A DNA stretch of 64,000 nt from Natronorubrum aibiense (GCF_009392895.1 NZ_CP045488.1:682001-746000); one strand, 5' to 3'. Shown: positions 41,739 through 51,247, counted from the stretch's first letter. Made by a program: numbers and translations. The notes: generated by a model from the sequence alone, not told the origin.

Positions 41739-43733
41739 ATGCAGGACGTCGACTGGGAGAAAGACGACCCGTTCGAGGATCAGCGAGATCGGATCGAGAG
41801 TCCGATGCGGCGGCTGCTCTTCGAATACGGCCGGCCGTACTGGGTTTCGGTCACCGTTGGGCTCATCTCGAGCGTGCTCGCGCGGGCGCTCGATCTCTTA
41901 CCTGCGCTTATGCTTGCGGTCGCGATCGACGCCATCTTCGGCGATGCCGTCTTCGCTGACCAGGTGCCGCTCGTACTCTTGCCGGAGGCGTGGCTTCCGG
42001 CGACGGCCGAAGGGCAGTTCGCGTTCGTCGCGACCGCCATCGCAGCGTCGTTCGTCTTCGGCGCGCTGTTTCACTGGCTTCGAAACTGGGGCTTTAACTC
42101 CTTCTCACAGGAGATCCAACACGACGTCCGGACCGCGACCTACGACAAGATGCAGCGACTCGACATGGAGTTTTTCGCCTCGAAACAGACCGGCGAGATG
42201 ATGTCGGTACTAAGTAACGACGTCAACCAACTCGAGCGGTTTCTCAACGAAGGGATGAACTCGGCGACGCGACTGGTCGTGATGGTCGTCGGTATCTCAC
42301 TTTTGTTGTTCTGGCTCAACCCGCAGTTGGCGCTGGTTTCGCTCGCGCCCGTCCCGTTGATTGCGGCTTTTACCTACGTATTCGTCAAGAAGATCCAGCC
42401 GAAGTACGCTGCCGTCCGGTCGTCGGTCGGGAAAGTAAACTCGAGACTCGAGAACAACCTCGGCGGGATCGGCGTCATCAAATCCTCGAACACGGAACGC
42501 TACGAATCGGATCGCGTCGAGGACGTGTCCCGGAAGTACTACGACACGAACTGGGAGGCGATTTGGCTTCGCATTCGGTTTTTCCCCGCTCTCCAGCTAA
42601 TCTCGGGAATTGGTTTCGTACTGACCTTTGCCGTCGGTGGCTACTGGATCTTCACCGGAAGTGGCCCAGGTCCGTTTACGGGCACGCTCCAGACCGGGAC
42701 GTTCGTCGCCTTCATCCTCTATACGCAGCAACTCGTCTGGCCCATGGCCCAGTTCGGGCAGGTCATCAACATGTACCAGCGTGCGTCGGCCTCGAGCGAG
42801 CGCATCTTCGGCCTGATGGACGAGGAGGGCCGGATCGAACGCGACGACGGAGCCAACGCACTCGAGGTCAGCGAGGGGGCCGTCGAGTACGACAGCGTGA
42901 GTTTCGCATACGAGAACCAGGGAACGTCGTCGACCGCGGAGAGCGACGATCAGCCTGACACGGGAGACGTCCAGTCGGAGCGCATCATCGACGACATCTC
43001 GTTCGACGTCGACGGCGGCGAGACGGTCGCGCTCGTCGGCCCGACGGGAGCGGGGAAGTCGACTGTCCTCAAACTCCTGTTGCGGCTGTACGACGTGGAC
43101 GAGGGTGCGATCCGGATCGACGATCAGGACGTTCGGGACGTCTCGCTCTCGAGTCTCCGCCAGTCGATGGGCTATGTCGGTCAGGAGTCGTTCCTGTTCT
43201 ACGGCTCCGTCGAGGAGAACATTACCTACGGCACCTTCGACGCGAGTCGCGAGGAAATCGTTGCGGCCGCCAAAGCGGCGGAGGCCCACGAGTTCATCCA
43301 GAACCTGCCCGATGGGTACGACACCATGGTCGGCGAACGCGGCGTCAAACTCTCCGGCGGCCAGCGCCAGCGCGTCGCCATCGCCCGCGCAGTGCTCAAA
43401 GACCCCGATATTCTAGTGCTCGACGAGGCGACCAGCGACGTCGACACCGAGACCGAGATGCTCATTCAGCGCTCGATCGACGACCTGACCGAAGATCGAA
43501 CCACCTTCGCCATCGCCCACCGACTCTCGACGATCAAAGACGCCGACCAGATCCTGGTCTTGGAGGACGGCCGAATCGTCGAGCGCGGAACCCACGAGCA
43601 ATTGCTCGACAACGACGGGCTCTACTCACACCTCTGGGGCGTCCAGGCTGGCGAGATCGACGAACTGCCACAGGAGTTCATCGAACGCGCGCAACGCCGT
43701 CAGGCGAGGACAGAAGTCGAAATCGACGACTAA
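41739..43733 (+). CDS. ABC exporter, fused membrane and ATPase domains
   Basis: A 664-residue ABC half-transporter. Six membrane helices lie in residues 40-345 (GLISSVLARALDLLPALMLA, VAIDAIFGDA and others); the intracellular loop MEFFASKQTGEMMSVLSNDV is typical of MsbA/multidrug types. The ATPase has Walker A GPTGAGKST near 433, Q-loop YVGQESFLFYG, LSGGQRQRVAIAR, Walker B ILVLDEATSDVD and FAIAHRLST. An acidic insert (ENQGTSSTAESDDQPDTGDV) interrupts the start of the ATPase domain, probably a halophilic loop. Substrate unknown, possibly lipid or drug. The exporter at 39134-40924 is a distant relative. Confidence 0.9.
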   Translation: MQDVDWEKDDPFEDQRDRIESPMRRLLFEYGRPYWVSVTVGLISSVLARALDLLPALMLAVAIDAIFGDAVFADQVPLVLLPEAWLPATAEGQFAFVATAIAASFVFGALFHWLRNWGFNSFSQEIQHDVRTATYDKMQRLDMEFFASKQTGEMMSVLSNDVNQLERFLNEGMNSATRLVVMVVGISLLLFWLNPQLALVSLAPVPLIAAFTYVFVKKIQPKYAAVRSSVGKVNSRLENNLGGIGVIKSSNTERYESDRVEDVSRKYYDTNWEAIWLRIRFFPALQLISGIGFVLTFAVGGYWIFTGSGPGPFTGTLQTGTFVAFILYTQQLVWPMAQFGQVINMYQRASASSERIFGLMDEEGRIERDDGANALEVSEGAVEYDSVSFAYENQGTSSTAESDDQPDTGDVQSERIIDDISFDVDGGETVALVGPTGAGKSTVLKLLLRLYDVDEGAIRIDDQDVRDVSLSSLRQSMGYVGQESFLFYGSVEENITYGTFDASREEIVAAAKAAEAHEFIQNLPDGYDTMVGERGVKLSGGQRQRVAIARAVLKDPDILVLDEATSDVDTETEMLIQRSIDDLTEDRTTFAIAHRLSTIKDADQILVLEDGRIVERGTHEQLLDNDGLYSHLWGVQAGEIDELPQEFIERAQRRQARTEVEIDD

Positions 43734-43738
43734 CGAAC

Positions 43739-44083
43739 CTAAAACGACTCTTGTTCGCGCTGTCCCTCTTGGTCCGGCGCACCCTCGTCTTGACGGTCTT
43801 CGCCCATCGCGGGCGGCGTTCGGTCGCTGTAGTTTTTCCGCCCGATCGCGTCGTCGCCGACCATGTTCATGATCGCCTGTTTGATCTCGTCTGCCGACCC
43901 GTACTCGTCTTCGTTTAGCGGCTCGAGCAGTTCCTCGAGGGTCGCTGTCTCGTCACCCATTTCGATCTCCTCGTCGCCGTGCTGATCGAACAGTTCGGCT
44001 TCGCTCATCGGATACTCCGCGCTCTCGAGGTCGTCACCCAGGTCGCCGAGTTCGACGCCTAGTTCGCGACTATCGTCACTCAT
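43739..44083 (-). CDS. DUF5789 family haloarchaeal protein
   Basis: A very acidic 114-residue protein. LGVELGDLGDDLESAEYPMS, ATLEELLEPLNEDEYGSADE and IKQAIMNMVGDDAIGRKNYS match a family of short haloarchaeal proteins, some with a winged-helix-like core. Function unknown. The C-terminus is disordered. Its end is five bases from the end of the convergent ABC gene. Confidence 0.68.
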   Translation of the reverse strand: MSDDSRELGVELGDLGDDLESAEYPMSEAELFDQHGDEEIEMGDETATLEELLEPLNEDEYGSADEIKQAIMNMVGDDAIGRKNYSDRTPPAMGEDRQDEGAPDQEGQREQESF

Positions 44084-44194
44084 ACTCGAGGGATGGGCGA
44101 GGCATCGGAAACCGGTTGGCCCTGCGTTCGCCATCGGCCGCGGAGTCGGGGCGCCACCGGGAGTTTCATGCCCGCGCCGCGGGAGTGTGTTCGC

Positions 44195-44932
44195 ATGGAC
44201 CTCACCGATGCAACGTGGACGGACGTCCGCGATCTCGAGACCGATCTCGCGGTCGTCCCCGTCGGCAGCACGGAACAACACGGCCCGCACGCGCCGCTTG
44301 GCACGGACGTACTGACCGCCGAAGCGGTCGCCGACGCCGGCCTCGAGCGAGTCGACCGCGAGGTCGTGCGAGCGCCGGCGATTCCCGTCGGCATCGCTGA
44401 GGAACACCGCCAGTTCCCTGGAACGATGTGGGTTACTCCGGAGACGTTTCGAGACTACGTCCGCGAGGCCGTCGAGAGCCTCACCCACCACGGCTTCGAC
44501 CGCATCGTCATCGTCAACGGCCACGGCGGCAACGTCGATGCGCTGCGGGAAGTCGGCGCGACGGTCACACGGACCGGCGACGCCTTCGCCGTCCCCTTTA
44601 CGTGGTTCGAGGCCGTCGGCGACCACTCAGCCGACATGGGCCACGGTGGCCCACTCGAGACCGCGTTGCTTCGCCACTGCGAGCCCGGTCTCGTCCGGGA
44701 AGATCGGATCGACGAGGCGAGCACTGGCGGTGCTGAGCGCTGGGGGGAGTGGGTGAGCTACGCGAATCTGGCCTACGATTCGGCCGAGTTCACCGACAAC
44801 GGCGTCGTCGGCGACCCGGGCGCAGGCGACGAAACACGAGGCGAAGAACTGCTCGAGTTAGCGGCGGATTCGCTGGCCCGCCTGCTCGAGGCCGTTGCGG
44901 AGCGAGACGTTTCGCGACCCGATCGGCGGTAG
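44195..44932 (+). CDS. creatininase family amidohydrolase (possible ArfB)
   Basis: A 245-residue metal-dependent hydrolase. Seen: VVPVGSTEQHGPHAPLGTDV with the metal ligands Glu and His, IPVGIAEEHRQFPGT, IVIVNGHGGNVDALR, and ADMGHGGPLETALL. The family covers creatinine hydrolase, mycofactocin peptidase and the archaeal formamide hydrolase ArfB of the riboflavin/F420 route. ArfB is the best guess for a haloarchaeon but I cannot separate these by reading. The start ATG 44195 is preferred as the family begins directly before it; a longer in-frame version adds an unlikely 34 residues. Confidence 0.85.
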   Translation: MDLTDATWTDVRDLETDLAVVPVGSTEQHGPHAPLGTDVLTAEAVADAGLERVDREVVRAPAIPVGIAEEHRQFPGTMWVTPETFRDYVREAVESLTHHGFDRIVIVNGHGGNVDALREVGATVTRTGDAFAVPFTWFEAVGDHSADMGHGGPLETALLRHCEPGLVREDRIDEASTGGAERWGEWVSYANLAYDSAEFTDNGVVGDPGAGDETRGEELLELAADSLARLLEAVAERDVSRPDRR

Positions 44933-44983
44933 CGTGTCTCGGTGCGACGGCTGTCGTCGAACCTAGAGAGAACGGTTCGGTCG

Positions 44984-45454
44984 CTACTCTTCAGCCTCGT
45001 CGTCGTCAGCGTCGTCGGCATGCGCATCAGCTTCCTCGTCGTCTGCCTCGTCAGCGGCTGCCTCGCCGACGTCCTGCAGCGTCCCGCGAAGCGCCGGAAT
45101 CGTCGACGTGAGCTCGCCGACCTGTTCGCTTGCCGCGGAGATGTCCGCAATCGCTGCCTCGAGATCGGCGATCTCGTCTTCGAGGTCGTCGGCATCTTCG
45201 AACGCATCCGCGCGCTGGCCCATCGTGAACCACTTCTTGGCGTCCCGGAGGTGGGCTTCGGCGTCGCCGGCGTTCAGTTCGGAGTTGAGGCCGTTCAAAA
45301 CGCCCAACACGTTATCGGCATCGGTCTCCCAGACGTCGTCGGCAGCAGGGAGCGCACTCCAACCCGCCTCAAGGGACGACTCGACGTCCTCGCGCATCTC
45401 GTTGGCCGCTTCGCCGAACAGTTCCTCGTCGTCGCCGAATGTCGCTTGGCTCAT
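44984..45454 (-). CDS. DUF5790 family haloarchaeal protein
   Basis: A 156-residue, very acidic, helical protein. SQATFGDDEELFGEAANEM, DVESSLEAGWSALPAADDVW and HLRDAKKWFTMGQRADAFED followed by a coiled-coil region and a tail of Asp, Glu and Ala repeats. Conserved among haloarchaea; function unknown. The C-terminal acidic tail is probably disordered. No neighbour gives a hint of role. Confidence 0.65.
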   Translation of the reverse strand: MSQATFGDDEELFGEAANEMREDVESSLEAGWSALPAADDVWETDADNVLGVLNGLNSELNAGDAEAHLRDAKKWFTMGQRADAFEDADDLEDEIADLEAAIADISAASEQVGELTSTIPALRGTLQDVGEAAADEADDEEADAHADDADDDEAEE

Positions 45455-45589
45455 ACGTGCTCTTTCACCGGGACTTGGTTTAAAAGATAGCCCGAAAGTG
45501 AAAGTGAAAACGCGCTCGAGCAGGCTAATATCGGCAAATCGGCAGCCGGATTTCGAAAGAGAGGTCGTCTAACGGTGTGCGATCGAGCG

Positions 45590-45952
45590 TCACCGGCCTC
45601 GAACCGACTCGAGTCGCATCAGTGGGTAGCCGTCTTCCATCTCCATGCGCGTCAGGACTTCATGGCCCTCGTAGTCGACGACGATCTCGACCTCGAGAAA
45701 CCGGCCCGTCAGTTCGGTGTAGTCGGCCGTCGACTCGGCCAACTCGGCCTCGAGCGCGTCAGTTTGGACGGCGACGGTCACGTCGGTACAGTGGGGTTGG
45801 TTTTCGATCGCCTCCTCCATCGCCGTCTCGAGACTGGACGCACTCGACGGTGAGAGCGGCGTGCCGGCGAATTGGTGATAGAGCGTACCGAACTTGATAC
45901 CGGCCTCGAAGCAGGCAGCTTCGGCGTCTGACGGGGTCGTGTCGGTCGACAT
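45590..45952 (-). CDS. mptD: dihydroneopterin aldolase, archaeal type (MptD)
   Basis: A 120-residue protein matching the archaeal dihydroneopterin aldolase family, which splits 7,8-dihydroneopterin to 6-hydroxymethyl-dihydropterin and glycolaldehyde. Seen: ACFEAGIKFGTLYHQFAGTP, ETAMEEAIENQPHCTDVTVA, YTELTGRFLEVEIVVDYEGH and EDGYPLMRLESVRGR. This small fold is unrelated to bacterial FolB. MptA, the first pathway enzyme, is at 15666-16598 of this window, 29 kb away, so the pathway is dispersed. The start at 45952 is supported by the family's length. Confidence 0.85.
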   Translation of the reverse strand: MSTDTTPSDAEAACFEAGIKFGTLYHQFAGTPLSPSSASSLETAMEEAIENQPHCTDVTVAVQTDALEAELAESTADYTELTGRFLEVEIVVDYEGHEVLTRMEMEDGYPLMRLESVRGR

Positions 45953-46120
45953 GTGTGCGGCCTCGCGTGCCGTCGGCAAGTCGATTCCGGTCCAAGAATG
46001 GACTCGAGCGGGCGTTTGTCTCAACCACAGCGATCAACGCGCTCGGATCGAGTGCGACTGACAGCCACCCCAGCGTGGAATCGCACGTTACTTATCGACG
46101 GTCTGCCTCATATCGAACGA

Positions 46121-46864
46121 ATGGCACAGTCGGTCCTGCTTACTGGGGCTGCGGGGCGAGTCGGGACAGCCATCCTCGGCGGCCTCGCAGACGAACACGA
46201 GTGGCGTTTACTGGATCGTGACCCGCCGACGGACGATTACCCGGGCGAGTTCGTCGTCGCAGACATTACCGACGACGAGGCCGTCCGCGAGGCGATGGAG
46301 GGCATCGATGTCGTCTTGCATCTCGCGGGCGACCCCCGAAAGACCGCCCCGTGGGACAGCGTCCTGACGAACAACATTGACGGCACTCAGACCGTCTACG
46401 AGGCCGCCGTCGACGCCGGCGTCGAAAAGGTCGCGTTCGCCTCCTCGAACCACGCCGTCGGCGCGTTCGAGACCGAAGAGCGCACCCCCGAGATGTATCG
46501 GGCGGACGACGACTACCTGCTCGATGGCACCGAATTGCCCCGCCCGGGCAACCTCTACGGCGTCTCGAAGGTCACCGGCGAGGCGCTCGGACGCTACTAC
46601 CACGACGAGTACGGCATCTCGGTCGTCAACGTCCGCATCGGTAATCTTACCGAGGGACACCCACCGATCGACTACGAACGCGGGCAGGCGATGTGGCTTT
46701 CCTACCGCGACTGTGCACACCTGTTCGATCGCTGCATCCGCGCCGACTACGACTACGAGATCGTCTACGGCATCTCCGACAACGACCGGAAGTACTACTC
46801 GATCGAGCGCGCCCGCGACGTACTTGGCTACGACCCACAGGATAACTCCGCCCACCACGACTAA
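46121..46864 (+). CDS. azf: NAD-dependent glucose-6-phosphate dehydrogenase (Azf-like, extended SDR)
   Basis: A 247-residue short-chain dehydrogenase. The Rossmann motif is LLTGAAGRVGTAILGG; the catalytic YxxxK is in LYGVSKVTGEALGRYYHD. The stretch FASSNHAVGAFETEERTPEM and RIGNLTEGHPPIDYERGQAM match the haloarchaeal Azf enzyme, which oxidises glucose-6-phosphate with NAD, and also uronate dehydrogenases. The Azf assignment is the better one for this lineage. ATG 46121 starts the fold; an upstream in-frame extension is not family-like. Confidence 0.75.
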   Translation: MAQSVLLTGAAGRVGTAILGGLADEHEWRLLDRDPPTDDYPGEFVVADITDDEAVREAMEGIDVVLHLAGDPRKTAPWDSVLTNNIDGTQTVYEAAVDAGVEKVAFASSNHAVGAFETEERTPEMYRADDDYLLDGTELPRPGNLYGVSKVTGEALGRYYHDEYGISVVNVRIGNLTEGHPPIDYERGQAMWLSYRDCAHLFDRCIRADYDYEIVYGISDNDRKYYSIERARDVLGYDPQDNSAHHD

Positions 46865-46960
46865 CGGCCGTTTTTGGCCACTCGAGACCACTTCCGTCGG
46901 CCGACCCCACCACCGAAGGTGCAACCACGACGTTTTGTCGCCGGCTGTCACAGTAGGGCT

Positions 46961-47932
46961 ATGGAGTATACGACGCTCGGTTCGACCGGGATGACCGTCA
47001 GCCGCATCGGTCTGGGCTGTATGAGCTTCGGTAGCGGCCAGGAGTGGATGCTCGACCGCAACGCAAGCACCGACCTCATCGAGCGGGCGATCGACCTCGG
47101 AATCAACTTCTTCGACACCGCGAACGTCTACTCTACGGGCGAGTCCGAGGAGATCGTCGGCGACGCGCTCGCTGGCTACGATCGGGACGCACACGTCGTC
47201 GCGACGAAGGTCTACGCCGAGATGAACCCAGACAACCCGAACGCGAGCGGCCTGTCGCGAAAGGCCATCGAGCAAGAACTCGAGGCGAGTCTCGATCGAC
47301 TGGGGATGGAGACGGTCGACCTCTATCAGCTCCACCGGTGGGATTACGAGACGCCGATCGAACAGACGCTGCGAGCGCTTGACGACGCCGTTCGACGCGG
47401 AAAGGCGCGGTACATCGGGGCCTCATCGATGTGGGCCTACCAGTTCGCCGAGGCCCTCAAGACGTGTGACTCGCTCGGCCTCGAGCGAGTCGCGACGATG
47501 CAAAACCACTACAACGTCTTCTACCGCGAGGAAGAACGCGAGATGTTACCTCTCTGTGATCGCGAGGGCGTCGGCGTCACCCCGTGGTCGCCGCTGGCCC
47601 GCGGTGTCGGCACTCGTCCCCACGACGAACTCGATTCGACCACGCGCGGCCGAACGGACGAATCTCTGTCACAGATTCCGTATCTGCAGGGCGGCGGTGA
47701 GGAGATCAACGAACGGATTCAGGAACTGGCCGCCGAGAACGGTGTTACGATGGCCCAGATTTCGCTGGCCTGGCTGCTCCACAAGGAGTGGGTCGACGCA
47801 CCCATCATCGGCACGACGAGCGTCGAACACTTAGAGCAGGCCGTCGAGGCGCTCGAGATTTCGCTGTCGGCATCGGAACTCGCGTACCTCGAGGAGCCGT
47901 ACGAACCGTTGCCAGTCACCGGCCACGAGTAA
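46961..47932 (+). CDS. aldo/keto reductase
   Basis: TIM-barrel oxidoreductase of 323 residues. The tetrad is visible: Asp and Tyr in FFDTANVYSTGESE, Lys in VVATKVYAEM, His in LYQLHRWDYE. The cofactor end has IIGTTSVEHLEQAVEALEIS. The N-terminus LGSTGMTVSRIGLGCMSFGS and the length put it with the Tas/YajO/voltage-channel beta-subunit-like group. Substrate unknown. It follows azf by 97 bases in the same direction, perhaps in one transcript. Convergent with the DUF309 gene. Confidence 0.92.
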   Translation: MEYTTLGSTGMTVSRIGLGCMSFGSGQEWMLDRNASTDLIERAIDLGINFFDTANVYSTGESEEIVGDALAGYDRDAHVVATKVYAEMNPDNPNASGLSRKAIEQELEASLDRLGMETVDLYQLHRWDYETPIEQTLRALDDAVRRGKARYIGASSMWAYQFAEALKTCDSLGLERVATMQNHYNVFYREEEREMLPLCDREGVGVTPWSPLARGVGTRPHDELDSTTRGRTDESLSQIPYLQGGGEEINERIQELAAENGVTMAQISLAWLLHKEWVDAPIIGTTSVEHLEQAVEALEISLSASELAYLEEPYEPLPVTGHE

Positions 47933-47946
47933 TCGCTGGCACCTGT

Positions 47947-48561
47947 TTAGAACAACCCCTCGACGTCGTCTTCCCGCGCCTGTCGGCGGCTGACGTGATC
48001 ACACAGTCGCTGATAGACGATTCCGCGGTGCTCGTCCTCCCGGACGAAATCGAACAGCAACGTGATGAACCGACTCCCGTCGTCGCCGGCCGCTAGATCT
48101 GTGTCGGCGTATCGTCGGGCCTGCTCGACCGGTTCGCGGTCGAATCCCAGTTCGCCGGCGAGAATCGGTGCCGCGACCGCCGTCGATCCGAATTCGAGCG
48201 TCGACAGCGTCGGAACCGACCCGTTGTGTGTCAGTCGAACCGGCGGTCGGCGCTCGATACGCTCGGGGTCCGTTGCAAGTTCCGTCAGAAACGCACGGAT
48301 CGGCGGCAGCGAGACGCCACGATACGTCGCGGGGAGCCCCGAGAGATACTCGAGGGCGCTGTCTGCTACTCCGACGGCCCCCTCCCAGTTGCGGTCGCGA
48401 GCGTGATAGACAGCGGCTGTACACTGGATCAACCCGTGGAGCAGTCGCTCGTCGTCCGTCCCTTCGTCGAGTTCGAGCCAGCGATCTTCCCACGCGTCGT
48501 GAGCGCCATGGTAGTAGCCTGCGTTGTAGATGGCAGCACCGGCCCGAAGCTGGTCGCGCAT
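47947..48561 (-). CDS. DUF309 family protein
   Basis: About 204 residues. The first 85 residues carry the DUF309 signature: AAIYNAGYYHGAHDAWEDRW and LLHGLIQCTAAVYHARDRNW, a helical bundle with conserved His, Glu and Trp that may bind metal or a small ligand. The rest is less conserved. Function unknown. A start five codons further upstream is possible. No partner gene is seen. Confidence 0.82.
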   Translation of the reverse strand: MRDQLRAGAAIYNAGYYHGAHDAWEDRWLELDEGTDDERLLHGLIQCTAAVYHARDRNWEGAVGVADSALEYLSGLPATYRGVSLPPIRAFLTELATDPERIERRPPVRLTHNGSVPTLSTLEFGSTAVAAPILAGELGFDREPVEQARRYADTDLAAGDDGSRFITLLFDFVREDEHRGIVYQRLCDHVSRRQAREDDVEGLF

Positions 48562-48891
48562 ACCCGTCGTAGGCACTCGAGCCTCGAGTCACTGTTGTCC
48601 CGACCGAGTCGAGACTCCGCGATAGAACGTCGTGGTCGCCGGATACATGCCGCCTCCGGCAGGGCGGGCAGACAACTGTGGAAGGGCACGCAACGAACCC
48701 CTGACCGGTTACTGGCCGCCACCGGTCACGGCGGTACTCGAGTACGCATCGGTGTTCCTCATTAGTATGCAGTTGTTTCCCATACACTGGCTCGCGTTAT
48801 GGCGGCTATTCTCCCCGTACGAAATCGTAAGAAGGTCCTACCGAACGCCACAGCGGGTGTCAGACAGTCCATCGGATTCCGCTCGTGACGG
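48562..48891. other. intergenic stretch without a recognised gene
   Basis: About 330 bases upstream of DUF309 and after the end of the M29 peptidase gene. The GGCACTCGAGCCTCGAGTC palindrome-rich start contains repeated CTCGAG. No frame here has family features. It most likely holds the DUF309 promoter and a remnant of older sequence. Confidence 0.4.
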
Positions 48892-49992
48892 TTAGGCGTT
48901 CTCGAAGCCGTCCTCCCAGCGGAACCGACCGTTTCGCTGGACGACCTCGCCGTCGACCTCGAGTCGTGACCCTTCGCTGACGTCGGTGATCAGGTCGACG
49001 TGGACAGCCGACTCGTTTCCAGACTCCCCATCGGGAAGATTCGCGTCGTAGGCGCGCCCGAGCGCGAGGTGCACTGTCTCGCCCATCTTCTCGTCGAACA
49101 GGATGTTGTCTGTGTAACGGTCGATTCCACGGTTCATCCCGATTCCGAGTTCGCCGAGGCGACGCGCCCCGTCGTCCGTCTCGAGGACTTCTTCGATCAC
49201 CCTCGCGCCCTGCTCGGCGTCGAACTCGACCACCTCGCCCTCGTCAAACTCGAGGCGAACGTTTCGGACCGATTCACCGCGGATGGTCATCGGTACATCA
49301 AACGTCACCTCGCCGTCGGTCGCATACGGCGCGGTAAACACCTCGCCGCTGGGGAGGTTGTGCGAATCGTAGGCCACTGAGGCGGCGCTGTTGACGGCCG
49401 TCCGATCGTCGATTCGCATGGTGAGATCGGTGTCGATCGAGACGAGTCGGACTTCCGATCCCGCGTCGAGTATTCGCTTCAACCGGTCCATTTCATCGGC
49501 CAACGACCCCCAGTCACGGAGGATCGCGTCGTAGGCGAACTCCTGGTACGCTTCGTAGGCCATGTTGGCTTGCTGGGCGAGCGACCGTGTCGGATGCACC
49601 GTCGACATCCAGCGCGTTCCGAGCCGTGTCTCACGAATTCCGGCTCTGGCGCTGTTGTAGGCCTGTCGAGTCTCGGTAGGGACGTCCGCCGTCGCGCTCG
49701 TATTTCGTCCACCGCCAAGCGAGAGATACACGTCGGCCTGTTCGACGACAGCGAGTTCGTGGGCCGGATCCTCGTCGAAGTCTCCGTCGTGAGCCCGAAG
49801 ATACGCGCGCGTAACTTCGCCGGAGCTGTACGTGGCAAGCAGATTCGCCCCCCGTTCGCCGAGACACTCGGCGACCGCGACGGCGAGTTCGTGCGCATCG
49901 GGTCCCACTGAAAGCACGACGTTGTCGCCTGCCTCGACGCGAGCGCTCCAGTCGACCAGTACCTCGGCGTGTTCGCGAACGCGTTCGTCCAT
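48892..49992 (-). CDS. M29 family aminopeptidase
   Basis: Metallo-aminopeptidase of about 366 residues. Seen: VLVDWSARVEAGDNVVLSVG, an N-terminal substrate-binding domain, and a C-terminal catalytic domain with NLPSGEVFTAPYATDGEVTF, LGELGIGMNRGIDRYTDNIL, MGETVHLALGRAY and SAVHVDLITDV, which contain the Glu, His, Tyr and Asp that bind the two metal ions. Homologues remove N-terminal residues from small peptides in the cytoplasm. The start ATG 49992 (MDERVREHAEVL) is preferred to a GTG three codons upstream. Confidence 0.92.
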   Translation of the reverse strand: MDERVREHAEVLVDWSARVEAGDNVVLSVGPDAHELAVAVAECLGERGANLLATYSSGEVTRAYLRAHDGDFDEDPAHELAVVEQADVYLSLGGGRNTSATADVPTETRQAYNSARAGIRETRLGTRWMSTVHPTRSLAQQANMAYEAYQEFAYDAILRDWGSLADEMDRLKRILDAGSEVRLVSIDTDLTMRIDDRTAVNSAASVAYDSHNLPSGEVFTAPYATDGEVTFDVPMTIRGESVRNVRLEFDEGEVVEFDAEQGARVIEEVLETDDGARRLGELGIGMNRGIDRYTDNILFDEKMGETVHLALGRAYDANLPDGESGNESAVHVDLITDVSEGSRLEVDGEVVQRNGRFRWEDGFENA

Positions 49993-50030
49993 GTCTGGCA
50001 CTCTCGAGGGCGGCCACTAAACGCTCTCCG

Positions 50031-50765
50031 TTAGACGGTGGACGACCGATCATCGGAGTGTCGCTCGCGGGACCGGACGAGCGACACGATCGCATAGACG
50101 ATCGGCGTGTCGAGAACGGCAATAGCAAGCTTAAGCAGGTACTGGCCGATCATCAACGCAGCGAGGTCGGCGAGACCCAAAACCGGGCCGACACCGAACA
50201 CAGCAGGCGCAAGCGAGAATGCGACCACAACGAAAATGACGGTATCGATCGCTTGGCTACTCGCTGTCGACGCAATGTTGCGCACCCAGAGCCGATCTCG
50301 TCCGGTGTACGAACGGATCCGATGAAAGACGATCACGTCCCAGTTCTGACTGACAATGTAAGCGAGCAAACTCCCAAGGACGATGTTCGTCGAGGCACCG
50401 AGAACGTTCTCGAACTGACTCGCGGCGTCGGGATCGACCGCTGGAGCCGTGATCGTCGACCAAACGAGCGCGAGTACAACGAAATTCATCACAAACGCAA
50501 CGTTAACGACTACCTGTCCTGCCCGTCGGCCGTACAGTTCCGTGTAGCAATCGCTCGCGACGAAGGTCAGCGCGTACGCGAGCGCTGCGCCAGGCAGAAC
50601 GAGTTCCGAGCCGGTCACCGGTAGCGAGATCGGCAGGGAAAACGCCAGTATCTTCGATGCAGTCACCTGTGCTGTAACGAGCGCCGTCACGAAGAGCCCG
50701 ATAAGCGCTACTTGTGCAACCGTCGGTCCACGACGAGACGCTCTCTCGGATCGAGTCACGACCAC
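50031..50765 (-). CDS. queuosine precursor transporter (YhhQ/VUT family)
   Basis: Membrane protein of about 244 residues with six to seven helices. Seen: ALIGLFVTALVTAQVTASKI, ALAYALTFVASDCYTELYGR (the conserved acidic pair region) and NTSL-type repeats such as LGASTNIVLGSLLAYIVSQN. Family members import preQ0 or preQ1-like bases. Archaea use preQ0 for archaeosine in tRNA, so salvage of preQ0 is a reasonable guess. The frame opens at a GTG (50765); no ATG fits the family start better. It follows the M29 gene upstream by 38 bases on the same strand. Confidence 0.83.
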   Translation of the reverse strand: MVVTRSERASRRGPTVAQVALIGLFVTALVTAQVTASKILAFSLPISLPVTGSELVLPGAALAYALTFVASDCYTELYGRRAGQVVVNVAFVMNFVVLALVWSTITAPAVDPDAASQFENVLGASTNIVLGSLLAYIVSQNWDVIVFHRIRSYTGRDRLWVRNIASTASSQAIDTVIFVVVAFSLAPAVFGVGPVLGLADLAALMIGQYLLKLAIAVLDTPIVYAIVSLVRSRERHSDDRSSTV

Positions 50766-51004
50766 GTCATATCCATCGAACCTACCTAAACGATTCGAGA
50801 CGGCGCTCGAAAAACCAACCTACCAGCAAAACCTATCATCCAGTCTACGCTGGAACCGGACGGTAACACCTCTTAACGAACTCTTCTCACGGTTATGAGA
50901 AATATCCTGACGGAAGTATGACTGCTATAGAACACAGAATATACGGTTCGAAAATCGTATTTTCAGCCGTTTCAATCGAGTGTGTGTCTGCCTCTCGAGA
51001 GGAC

Positions 51005-51052
51005 GAGTATAACACAACTGTTATCCGTGGCGGGGCACACTCTTTGATTGCA
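51005..51052 (+). promoter_or_regulatory. probable promoter of cspA
   Basis: GAGTATAACAC at 51006-51016 could be the TATA box; the start site would be near 51036, giving a leader of about 17 nt. The sequence from 50766 to 51050 is AT-rich with no gene I can support. Confidence 0.4.
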
Positions 51053-51247
51053 ATGGCGAAAGGAAACGTTGATTTCTTCAACGACACAGGCGGCTACGGT
51101 TTCATTGAGACGGACGACGCGGACGATGACGTTTTCTTCCACATGGAAGACGTTGGCGGTCCGGACCTCGAAGAAGGTACAGAGATCGAATTCGACATCG
51201 AACAGGCCCCCAAGGGCCCCCGCGCCACCAACGTCACCCGCCTGTAA
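51053..51247 (+). CDS. cspA: cold-shock domain protein
   Basis: A 64-residue single cold-shock domain. RNP1 is GGYGFIETD (13-21) and RNP2 is DVFFHMED (26-33). The fold binds single-stranded RNA or DNA and acts as an RNA chaperone. Typical length. An upstream in-frame extension is AT-rich and not family-like. It is preceded by an AT-rich region and has its own promoter. Confidence 0.95.
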   Translation: MAKGNVDFFNDTGGYGFIETDDADDDVFFHMEDVGGPDLEEGTEIEFDIEQAPKGPRATNVTRL

